Shown: positions 56,351 through 64,000 of the stretch, piece by piece | How positions within the stretch are numbered: position 1 is the first letter of the stretch | Layout: each line of letters begins with the position of its first letter | Assembly: GCA_051294375.1 (NCBI GenBank) | Contig: CM119265.1 | Location: 23,026,099 to 23,090,098 of the forward strand | Direction of reading: 5' to 3' | DNA: 64,000 nucleotides | Source: Paraspadella gotoi | Taxonomy: Eukaryota > Chaetognatha | Made by a program: the position numbers and the translations under genes | The notes under the pieces: generated by a model | The model's input: only the letters and a program-made list of their open reading frames with translations | Told to the model about the DNA's origin: nothing | Databases searched by the model: none

Positions 56351-56767
56351 TTGCCATAGCAAAGATTGCTTGAGCAAATCAAAAGGCGTTTGTGGTTTTT
56401 GGGGAGAGGATGCTCTTCAATTAAATATGGAGAGTTTCTGTTCCGTGGAACCTTTTGAGGTAGCGCGTGGGGCATTCGGAGGGCTTAGAGATATTGAGGT
56501 AACGTCTGTAGAATTTGTGGGTAAGAGATAAAATGCGGCGTTCTCTCCGGAAAAAATAATGGTGGGGGGCGAAAATAAGTGTCGCAATGCTGAGAGGTTG
56601 GAGAAGCAGTGTTTAAAAAAATACATTTTGCGGGGCAATAAGTGAAAACTAAGATACTTGTTATTAATAAAAGCGTCAGGGTTACGCGACAAAGTCTGAG
56701 AAAACAAGAAGGCGATTGTGAGTGCATTGTCATGTGTCATTGTTGTGCATTGTCATTGTTGTCATTG

Positions 56768-56886
56768 CATCGGTTTCAGTTGTCGATGTCCGGCCGGTAC
56801 TCGAAGACAGAGTGGGCAGCGTTCTGTCATTTGCAGGTTGGGTTGTGTCTGAGGAGAAAAGTCTGGAGAAGTACATAGAGACTCTC
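56768..56886 (+). CDS. Possible exon before a GA repeat
   Basis: After TTGCATCGGTTTCAG the frame reads VDVRPVLEDRVGSVLSFAGW, then VVSEEKSLEKYIETL, and then enters (GA)n. Upstream in the same frame is a hydrophobic stretch (LLCIVIVVIASVS) without an ATG. No family was recognised. Confidence 0.2.
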
Positions 56887-56897
56887 ATGATTAAAGC

Positions 56898-57235
56898 GAG
56901 AGAGAGAGAGAGAGATAGTCAGAGAGGAGAGAGAGAGAGATGAGAGAGAGAAGAGAGAGGAGAGAGAGAAGAGAGGAGAGAGAGAGAGAGTGGGAGCGGT
57001 GGTAGAATTAGCGGCCTGATCGAAACACGAACTGGCTGCAGCGGATTGGAGAGAGAGGGAGAAGAGGAGTAGAGGAGAGATCGAGAGAGAGAGAGAGAGA
57101 TGATCGAGAGATAGACGAGAGAGAGAGAGAGAGGTGAGAGAGGAGAGGAGAAGGAGAGAGATGAGGAGAGAAGAGTGATTGAGACGTGGAAGAGATGGCG
57201 TGAGAGAAGAGAGGAGGTGTCGAGAGAGAGAGCGT
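56898..57235. repeat. Degraded (GA)n tract
   Basis: GA repeats broken by single-base changes and a short unique piece at 56990-57050. Confidence 0.9.
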
Positions 57236-57239
57236 ACAT

Positions 57240-58500
57240 TTTGCTGTGTCTTTCAGGTCCTGCGAAACATGGCACACGAAAGCGAGAAAGATAATTCAGC
57301 GCGCTGTTTATTTCAAGTTTAAGGGGCTTCTTGAGTACTGGTTAGACCAGTCGTCAACTTTAGAATATATTTGGACGCACTAGTTGACTTAGGATATGCT
57401 TTGGCTTTGACATGGAGCGACAGTGACTGTTATCCGGTAAAAGTTAATGTGAGAAATAAGTTACTATATTGAAGAGAAAAGTTCAAAATAATGACATAAT
57501 GGAAATAAAATTTGGAATGAAGTTCTAAAACCTTTGAAGATAACAACAAGCCAAGAGCGAAACACTTTTTTAGTTTTAGTAAAAAAAACGGACGCGAAAA
57601 AGATTTAAAAAAAACAAACATGGCCGCCCGATCGTGAGATTGACCGTCTTATCGTTGTTTCTTTTCGTTTTGCGTACTTCGAATGGACTCTCTGGCCGTC
57701 CGCTTCACGGAGCCTTCTCACCTGCTCACTGGCCTTCCATTAACCCTTCGCGAGTTGTCACCAGATTGGGATTCCTCTTTTTTTCTTTCTTTTTTCTTTT
57801 TAAAAAATTGTTGCCTTTTTTTTTGGGGGGGGGGTGGTATTCGGTTTAAAATCTGGCTTTGGGTCGCGTGGAGCAAATTAATGACCAAAGCAAAGCCGGG
57901 GAAAAAAAAGAATGAAATAAAACGAAGATTCTTTTTTCTTTTCTTCGGGCTATTTGTTTTTTCTAATTTTTTTTCTCTCTCGTAAGCCGGCCTTAAGTTC
58001 GGAAATTCCTCATTAAGTCGCGAGAGAAATTCGTTTGAAGAAAGAAAATGATATTTATCTTTTCGCAAAAGTATCAATTTTCTTTCTTTTCTTTTCTTGC
58101 GATCTTAATGTTGCATCATAATCTAAATTAATATAATTTAATCTTAACCTTAATCTTTTTTTAATATTTAATCTTGATTTTTTTTTTGAAAAACCTTTTG
58201 GTCTGTGAATCTAATTTTGTTCTTTTTGATATTTTGGTTGTTTTTTTTTGTCTCCTAGTGTAATAGCCGGACTTACTTTCGCGCAATTTCCAATCTTTAA
58301 TAAGTATGAAATATTTTCTATTTTTCTTTAATGCACTTTTGTTCCGCGTGTTATTTCATTTTTGCATTGGCTGAAAGCTTTTCATTTTTCCCGGATAATT
58401 AATAATAACGCTTTTTAAAGCAGCAGCCTCATGGTGTGCACCTTAATGATTGAGCAATCAAACGATTTCTTATTGCCTGACAACTTAATATCTGATAGTC
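57240..58500. other. AT-rich intergenic DNA
   Basis: T-rich and A-rich unique DNA with a G run at 57825-57833. An ATG in Kozak context (ACATGGCCGCC, 57620) is followed by a stop after five codons; hydrophobic frames nearby lack an ATG. No gene is supported. Confidence 0.45.
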
Positions 58501-58523
58501 GTTTTATTGTCAAACTGACTATG

Positions 58524-58703
58524 ATTGGCCTTGCAAAGAGGAAACTCTGATTGGTGCGTCAACGGAATTCTGATTGGCTGTGTCGAAATCTCGCGAGCTT
58601 TTGAGCGATTCGAAACGAATTTTCGTTCGCAAAAGAAAATTGCTTAGCGGCTTTCTTCGCTTTTTTATCGTCGACGAAAAATTTCCTTCCATCTCATTTG
58701 CAT
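58524..58703. promoter_or_regulatory. Promoter-like cluster: three CCAAT boxes, TCTCGCGAG, octamer
   Basis: Reverse CCAAT boxes (ATTGG) at 58524-58528, 58550-58554 and 58573-58577, spaced 26 and 23 bp, each preceded by TG. TCTCGCGAG lies at 58589-58597 and the octamer ATTTGCAT at 58696-58703. Such clusters are known from animal promoters, including those of histone and housekeeping genes. No histone frame was found in the window. Confidence 0.4.
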
Positions 58704-58774
58704 ATCGCGGTTTGAGACAAAAAACGATTTTTAGGAAATGTTGTGCTTTGTGAAAAACGAGATCGCATTCTCGT

Positions 58775-59060
58775 CTTCTCTCTCTCTCTTTCTGCTCTCT
58801 CTCTCTCTCTCTACTCTCTCATCTCTCCTCTCTCTCTCTATCCTGCTGCTCTCTCTTCTGTGTGTGTCTCTGTGCTCTGTCTGCTCTCTCTCTCTCTCTC
58901 ACTCTCTCTCTCTCTGTCTCTCTCTCTTCTCTCTGCTCTCTCTCTCGGTCCTCTGCTCTCTCTCTCATCTTCTCTGTGTGTCTCTGTCTCTGTCTCTGTC
59001 TCTGTCTCTTCTCCTAGCTCTCTCTCTCTCTCTGATCTCCTTCAGTCTCTCTCTGCTCTG
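58775..59060. repeat. Degraded (CT)n tract
   Basis: CT repeats with many TG, GC and TA breaks, including (CTCTGT)n at 58985-59010. Confidence 0.92.
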
Positions 59061-59189
59061 CTCAACACTGCTTTTTGCTTGGGTCGTCGTGTCGTAAGGG
59101 TTTGATCGTTTTGTGCCGCTGTCTTCAGCTGTCTTTCGCTCTTCTTCTGCTTCGATCTTTCGTATTTTTCTTTCCTTTTTGGCGGCCAT
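58965..59189 (-). CDS. Possible N-terminal exon, charged
   Basis: ATG in strong Kozak context (GAAAGATGGCCGCC) on the minus strand. It reads MAAKKERKIRKIEAEEERKT, then about 30 mixed residues with SNPYDTTTQAKSSVE, before entering the CT/GA repeat as Arg/Glu/Asp. The first 55 codons could be real; the repeat part is probably intron. No domain was recognised. Confidence 0.28.
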   Translation of the reverse strand: MAAKKERKIRKIEAEEERKTAEDSGTKRSNPYDTTTQAKSSVEQSRERLKEIRERERARRRDRDRDRDRDTQRR

Positions 59190-60457
59190 CTTTCGCGGAT
59201 CTTTAAAATTTTTCTCTTTATATTGTGCTTTCTTTAACTATCTTTCGTGCGATTTTTTTGCGTCTTTCTCTCTTTATTTATTTTCTTCTTTCGATGCTTT
59301 TTTCTTTATTTTCACTCTCTAAATTTTTTCTTTTCATTCGTTTTTCCCGCTGATTTGTCGGCGCTGTTTTACTTTCGTTTTTTTATGTATCGTCTTTCGA
59401 TCTTTGGAACTGCGCCGACTGGTGCCTCTCGATATCGTTTAGGCGCTCCTCCTTCCTTCTATCGTTGCTTCTGCTCGGAGCCGGTTTTCGGGAATTCACG
59501 TGTCCTTTTTTTGGTTTATTAGTGGCCACGACGTGGGAGGGCGTTTGTTTCGTTTGGTGGAGGAAGGGAAGCAAGAGAAGAAAAGAAATAGAAAAGAAAA
59601 GAAAAGAAAAAAGACAAAGAAAGAGAAAAGAAGAGTAGAGAAATACTTTGTTGTTCATGGAGCAAATCAGTAGTGAGATACATTTGTTGGCTAACAAAGA
59701 GAAGACAAAGAAAGCAGAAAAATTTGATCTTTCAATCCAATTTGCATAAAAGCAGGCTGGGAAATATTTGTTATTGATCTTGTAAAACCTAGAATTAACC
59801 TCATATTTGTTTTGATCATAAAAACGTTTGATGACAAATATTAACCGATTCTCTGTCAATCAGCACTTAGTGTAGCGACGTCATATTTGGCAAAGAACGA
59901 AATTCCCCCATTGACACAAAATCTTGTCTTTATTCGTTAAGTTGGATTTTGCCTGAGGGCGGCGGCAAGGCAGTCACTTAGACTCTGAGGTTTTTATCTG
60001 TCTTCACAAAATGGAGCAAAAAAGCTATCGGGCGAATTATGGTGAATTTTTAACTTAAGTGAGTAGCAGTACGTGTCCACGGACCAGACATAAGCAGACA
60101 ATGACCGACCTGACTAGACGAGGCAACGCGCGGCGGAAAGAGTGACTTATAGAGTTTCATGATAAATTTGTCGATTTTACTTCAGGAGAAGAAAATGATC
60201 TGCTCCTATGTTGTTGTGATTATAATTATATTAGACATTGACGAAGTTGAGATAGGGATTCAGTGTTATTTTCGTTATTTTATTTGTAAATTATAGAGGC
60301 ATTCATTTAGTCTAGTGAGTTAGTTTTTTTTTATCATTTGTTTACTTAGATTCAGGGCATTTAAAAAAAAGATCATTGATGAATTTTACAATCTTCTCTA
60401 TTTAACGCATCTTTCTAACCTATCTATCCTTCTCTCGACCTTTCTTTCTCATCGCAG
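59190..60457. other. T-rich then A-rich intergenic DNA
   Basis: Includes (GAAAA)n-like purines at 59570-59640. No convincing exon was found. Confidence 0.45.
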
Positions 60458-60549
60458 CCAAAATGACAAGAGGATCTTCTGGCGGCCTTCGGCCTGGTTT
60501 TTCTGGCGTCGTTGATCCTTTTCGCCGTCGAGGGAAGCGCGCGGGAGAG
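60458..60549 (+). CDS. Candidate first coding exon with signal-peptide-like frame
   Basis: Acceptor TTTCTTTCTCATCGCAG, ATG at 60463, donor GAGAG|GTGAGA at 60549/60550. The ATG frame gives MTRGSSGGLRPGF, basic and not hydrophobic. The frame one base on has GC-rich third positions and reads DLLAAFGLVFLASLILFAVE followed by GSARE, a textbook secretion signal with a small-residue cleavage site, but its only upstream stop is the TGA overlapping the ATG. One surplus base (in AGAGGATC) would explain the shift. The downstream intron is a GA array. Confidence 0.35.
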
Positions 60550-60810
60550 GTGAGAGAGAGAGAGAGAGAGTAGAGAGAGTAGAGAGTAGAGGGAGAGAGG
60601 ATGAGAGAGTAAGAGAGAGAGAAGGGAGGGAGGCGGAGAGAAGGAAGAATCGTGCAGAAAAAAGATCTAACTAATCTAGTGCTAAACTTGGTGGTCAAAC
60701 ATGGAATAGAAATTAAGGAGAGGCGATGAGAGAGCAGAGAGAGAGAGAGAGAGAGAGACGAGAGAGAGAGAGAGTAGAGAGAGAGAGAGAGAGGGAGAGA
60801 GAGAGTTGAG
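60550..60810. repeat. (GA)n-rich tract
   Basis: GA arrays at 60552-60640 and 60725-60805, the second with clean runs. Confidence 0.93.
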
Positions 60811-61430
60811 TGATACCTAAGGGGGAAGAGAGTAATTCAGTGGCAGAAATTGTGAGAATAAAATAAATAAATAAATAAAAAAGACGAACGAAAACGATAA
60901 CAAAGGAACTTTGGAAGAACGACTCAATAAAAATAAAAATATAAACAAACCGAAAGAAATGGAAAAAAGAGAAAATAAAGGAAAAAATAAATGAAGGAGG
61001 GCTGGAGTGGAGAGGAAGTTTGACGAGGAACGCCGCGAGGAAAATAAATAAAGCGAGACGTCACGTAGACGAATGTTTGGGGGTTTGGGGAGCGGAGGTG
61101 GGGGTCGAAGGGAAGGTGGTTTTAGGTTTTCGGATAGTTGGGGGGAAGGGAGTATAGTTTTGTTGGGGGAAAGTAAGAGATGGAGGTTTGCGTACAAAGG
61201 TTATGATCGCCTGTGGGGATAGAAAGAAAAGCACGCTGAGGGATGGCTACTTAAAAATGGACGAGGTAAGCGTGGTTGGTGGAGGTAGGGGTAGGGGTGG
61301 GCGTGAAGGTTCAGTGGTTATGGTCTGAGAATAGTGGCCTGCGTCTTTGTTGTCAACAAACGCGTTTCCCGATAAGTATTGCCACTTCTTTTTTTTTTTC
61401 GTTTCGAACTTCCCGCCGCCAAATACTGGT
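60811..61430. other. Purine-rich DNA, nothing recognised
   Basis: A/G-rich then G-rich unique DNA with (AAAT)n at 60860-60880. The minus-strand ORFs are pyrimidine artefacts. Confidence 0.45.
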
Positions 61431-61451
61431 TTTCCATTTTCATCGACAGAG

Positions 61452-61647
61452 GTCGCGACGCGACTCCCGCAAAAAATCGACAACCCGGGGAGACAAAATA
61501 GCATTCGAGGGAAAAAAATTTGAAAAAGAAATTGAAAAAAAATCAAATCGACAAAAAATGTTTGTGAAAAGTATAAAAAAAAAAAGCAGCAGCTCTTTAT
61601 TCGAAAATAACATTGTATTTATTTTAATTTCAATCGGGAATAAGTAG
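61452..61647 (+). CDS. Possible terminal exon, Lys-rich
   Basis: After TTTCATCGACAG the frame is open to TAG at 61645: ..RGDKIAFEGKKFEKEIEKKS.., ending NNIVFILISIGNK. It is A-rich, which by itself favours open Lys-rich frames. No motif was recognised. Confidence 0.2.
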
Positions 61648-61769
61648 ATTATTTTGAATATTTTTAGTTTTATTTTAAAAGATTCGGACTAATTCTGGAG
61701 ACGATGAAAAACTCGCGGACAGGAAATTTTCCGGAACAAAGAATCTCATCGATTATTAAGGATTAATCG

Positions 61770-61806
61770 AGCGACGGCGACGACAAGGACGACGACGACG
61801 ACGACG
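61770..61806. repeat. (CGA)n array
   Basis: About 12 GAC/CGA triplets with one AAG interruption. Confidence 0.95.
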
Positions 61807-61900
61807 CCAATGACGACTATTCCAACCTTTCCCAAGACCCATTGTTCCATCAGCGTCAAATCGAGAAAAGGTATGGCGAGATTTATAGTCTAATCGGAAG

Positions 61901-62560
61901 ATGGCGCTCGCGTCGACGACAATGAGACGCCAACGTCGTCACTTCCGGTCTTTTCCTTTCCTCCATTTCATTCTCTTCTTCTTCTTCTTCCTCCCCCTCC
62001 TCCTCCTCCTCCTCCTCCTCCTCCTTTCCCCCGAAGATTACCTACGTTCTGACGTCTCCGTGATGATGTCATTGTCTTTATCACAAAGTCTCACATTGGC
62101 TCACGTCATCTCGCGGCATCTCACATCATCTCACGGTCGTCTCACCCAATTCCCCAATCATCGTGACCGTTTATCACATTTACGTCTCCAATTTGAATCT
62201 TTTTTTTTTCACTTTGAAAAATCGTTTCATTATAGAGTTTTCCTATTTAAAGTCTTTAGACTTAAGACATTGTTTCTTTGCCCCTTCCTGGTTTTTGTTT
62301 TTTCGCTGCCATCTTTTTTAAGCGTTGGTTTCCGCTTCCAGATGATTGCTTCTTCTCTTTCGCTTTCTAATTACTTATTCCTTTACTCAGTACTCGTCCC
62401 ATTTTTTTTTCAAAACGCTTTTTCAGTTCTCCTTTTACAATCACAAGTTATTTTTCTCCAAATTCCTTTTCCTATCACGAATTCCCTTTTCATTCTTCAA
62501 TCATCTTTTCCAATCACCAAATATTTTTTCATTTTCATTTTCATTTTATTTTCATTTTAA
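61901..62560 (+). CDS. T-rich ORF with ATG, doubtful
   Basis: 220 codons from an ATG in good context (GAAGATGGCGCTC). The start MALASTTMRRQRRHFRSFPF is mixed, then (TTC)n/(TCC)n gives a Phe/Leu run. From about residue 140 it is a reading of T-rich degenerate repeats. At most the first 15-20 codons could be an exon. Confidence 0.15.
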   Translation: MALASTTMRRQRRHFRSFPFLHFILFFFFFLPLLLLLLLLLLSPEDYLRSDVSVMMSLSLSQSLTLAHVISRHLTSSHGRLTQFPNHRDRLSHLRLQFESFFFHFEKSFHYRVFLFKVFRLKTLFLCPFLVFVFSLPSFLSVGFRFQMIASSLSLSNYLFLYSVLVPFFFQNAFSVLLLQSQVIFLQIPFPITNSLFILQSSFPITKYFFIFIFILFSF

Positions 62561-62830
62561 TTTTCATCACTAATTTCTCCTTTCTTCTTCTTTTCAATCA
62601 ATCATTCCTTTCAAAACTCATAACTAATCACTAATTCTTGTACCAATCAAATTTCCGATCGCTACTTATATAATTCCTACCAATCTGTAATTCATTCTCC
62701 AATCACATTTTCAATCACTAACATCTTTTACAATATCCTTTTCAATCTCGAATTCTTTCATAATCCTTATACAAAACTTCTTTCCAGTCGCCAATCAGTT
62801 TTCCGAACCCAAATTCCTTATTCAATCATC
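62420..62830 (+). repeat. Degenerate repeat, CAATCAC-x-AATTCCTTTTC, about 20 bp
   Basis: Motifs CAATCAC/CAATCAT and AATTC/AATTT recur every 18-25 bp in T-rich DNA (for example near 62439, 62467, 62511, 62701 and 62713). Copies are too diverged for a clean consensus. Confidence 0.6.
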
Positions 62831-63214
62831 CCGATTCTCCTCCTTTTCTCATTTCTTCCTTTCAATCTTTCTCCCTCTTCCTACTTTCCAATCTCTTCCA
62901 CATTTCTGCTTCCCTCGATTGCTTGGCTCGTTTGCTTCCAACTTCCATGAAATATGGAAGAGAATAAGTGATCCCCTCTCTCCGAAAAAGTGCAGAGACT
63001 AGAATCTTTAAAAACGAGACTGTTCCGTTACAAAAGCCAAAAACCATTAGCGAATATATTGTAACGAGGTTTAAAAACTTCAAAACGAGGCCGTAATAAG
63101 GACGAAACAAAAAGACAGCGCTGAAGATATACTCGTGAGGCTTCTCTGCCGCCACCTGCGGCCGCCGCCCCTTGGGAAGGGTTCTTAACTATGCCGAAGT
63201 TACTAATATAGTTG

Positions 63215-63221
63215 ACTCTCG

Positions 63222-63288
<67 letters not shown>

Positions 63289-63294
63289 CTCACT

Positions 63295-63346
<52 letters not shown>

Positions 63347-63365
63347 TCTCTCTCTCTCTCTCTGT
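63215..63365. repeat. (CT)n microsatellite
   Basis: A clean CT array of about 150 bp with a few single-base interruptions. Confidence 0.97.
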
Positions 63366-63369
63366 CACT

Positions 63370-64000
63370 CTCACCGAAATTGTTTCGATAGACTTCGTTG
63401 TTGGTCGGTGACAAGAAAGACTTGTTTTTCGTATTCGCCTGGAATACAAACGAGAGATAAGTAAGTACGATTGACAAGATAGACTTTATTAGAATGGCTC
63501 GATTTTCCAAGAGCGCCCCGTTTCTGTTCCTCAGCCATGAAATTAATTATAATTCAAATATTTTTAAAAACCCTCATCCATAAACAATTCTTTAATATAT
63601 TGTATATATATATATAACTCTTTTATACCCTTAAACCTAACGCTTAACCTGATCTTTTGAGGTTAAAAACTTACTTATTTCTGAATTTAAGCTGAAATTG
63701 AGAACGTTCGAAAAATAAAAGTACACGGGAAAAACCGATATATATTAAGCCAAAAGAAATAAAACGATATTTTTATAAAGATTTTTTATCCAAGTTGTTT
63801 TTGTAAAGATAAACGTAAGTTTCGATTTTCCCCTCGAAAGCTTTCTCTTTCTCGATAAGGCTCAGGACGAGGCAATTGGTAAGTCTAAAGGGTGAAACGG
63901 AGAGGAAATCCCGTCTGGTAAGTTCGATGCTCAGCGGGCGTGATGGCGTCAGAGGCGTCAGCCGCGAACGCGAGTGGGCGAAGAAGCGTTAAGGACCTCG
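63370..64000. other. AT-rich end of window
   Basis: Unique AT-rich DNA with (TA)n at 63603-63614. The last 100 bp are GC-richer and may start another gene. Confidence 0.45.

Noticed and set aside
55182-56357. 391-codon minus-strand ORF, longest in the window apart from gap-spanning frames
   Set aside because: It reads a polypyrimidine strand, where stop codons cannot occur; three frames are open at once and the peptide is Phe/Ser/Pro/Leu low complexity.
57614-57860. Signal-peptide-like frame near ATGGCCGCC
   Set aside because: The ATG frame stops after five codons and neither alternative frame has its own ATG; no splice site stands out.
63603-63660. Telomere-like repeats (TTAAACC, TTAACCTG)
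   Set aside because: Isolated AT-rich words, not in tandem.

Overview
This window is draft nuclear DNA from a multicellular eukaryote, most likely an invertebrate. The two tRNA-Ser(AGA) genes look arthropod-like to me, but that is an impression and not a placement. The window is crowded with (CT)n/(GA)n and (CGA)n microsatellites, holds 17 runs of N, and has no operons, ribosome-binding-site arrays or long uninterrupted genes. The gene-like pieces are short exons bounded by GT/AG sites and short AT-rich introns. No complete gene of known function could be recognised. The only certain genes are the tRNAs; all protein calls are exon-level candidates.

Layout: 0-6 kb holds dinucleotide and (CGA)n arrays, a 270-bp direct duplication beside a gap, and a 25-bp tandem array. 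6-9 kb holds minus-strand exon candidates (one with a clear transmembrane helix), a roughly 21-bp satellite whose unit combines CRE-like and ETS-like sites, and a tandemly duplicated terminal exon. 9-12.3 kb is AT-rich with little in it. 12.3-14.5 kb contains the best multi-exon gene model (five exons, 183 codons, all phases agree). 15.7-18.4 kb has gaps, a (GA)n array, the first tRNA and a hairpin cluster. 19.0-27.4 kb is an 8.4-kb island of balanced composition with no microsatellites and many medium ORFs on both strands. 27.4-30.3 kb is AT-rich.

30.33-34.75 kb is an imperfect palindrome around a noisy 21-bp satellite and a gap; one arm carries a 1.2-kb extra segment. The second tRNA lies at 35.0 kb, followed by a gap-rich stretch with a 30-bp minisatellite. 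39.69-50.47 kb is a second, larger imperfect palindrome. Its left arm is clean and holds a neat minus-strand exon; its right arm is an indel-rich version of the same sequence. 50.5-64 kb holds degraded CT/GA arrays, a 1.5-kb purine tract, a CCAAT/octamer promoter-like cluster, a signal-peptide-like exon and more simple repeats.

Much of the long-ORF signal is false. Pure pyrimidine or purine tracts cannot contain stop codons in the pyrimidine reading, so S/L/F/P-rich or R/E-rich ORFs of 100-390 codons arise from them. Many repeat copies look like unpolished long-read consensus, so frameshifts here may be errors rather than biology. Exons identified cannot be assigned to pathways, and no functional cooperation between genes can be claimed.
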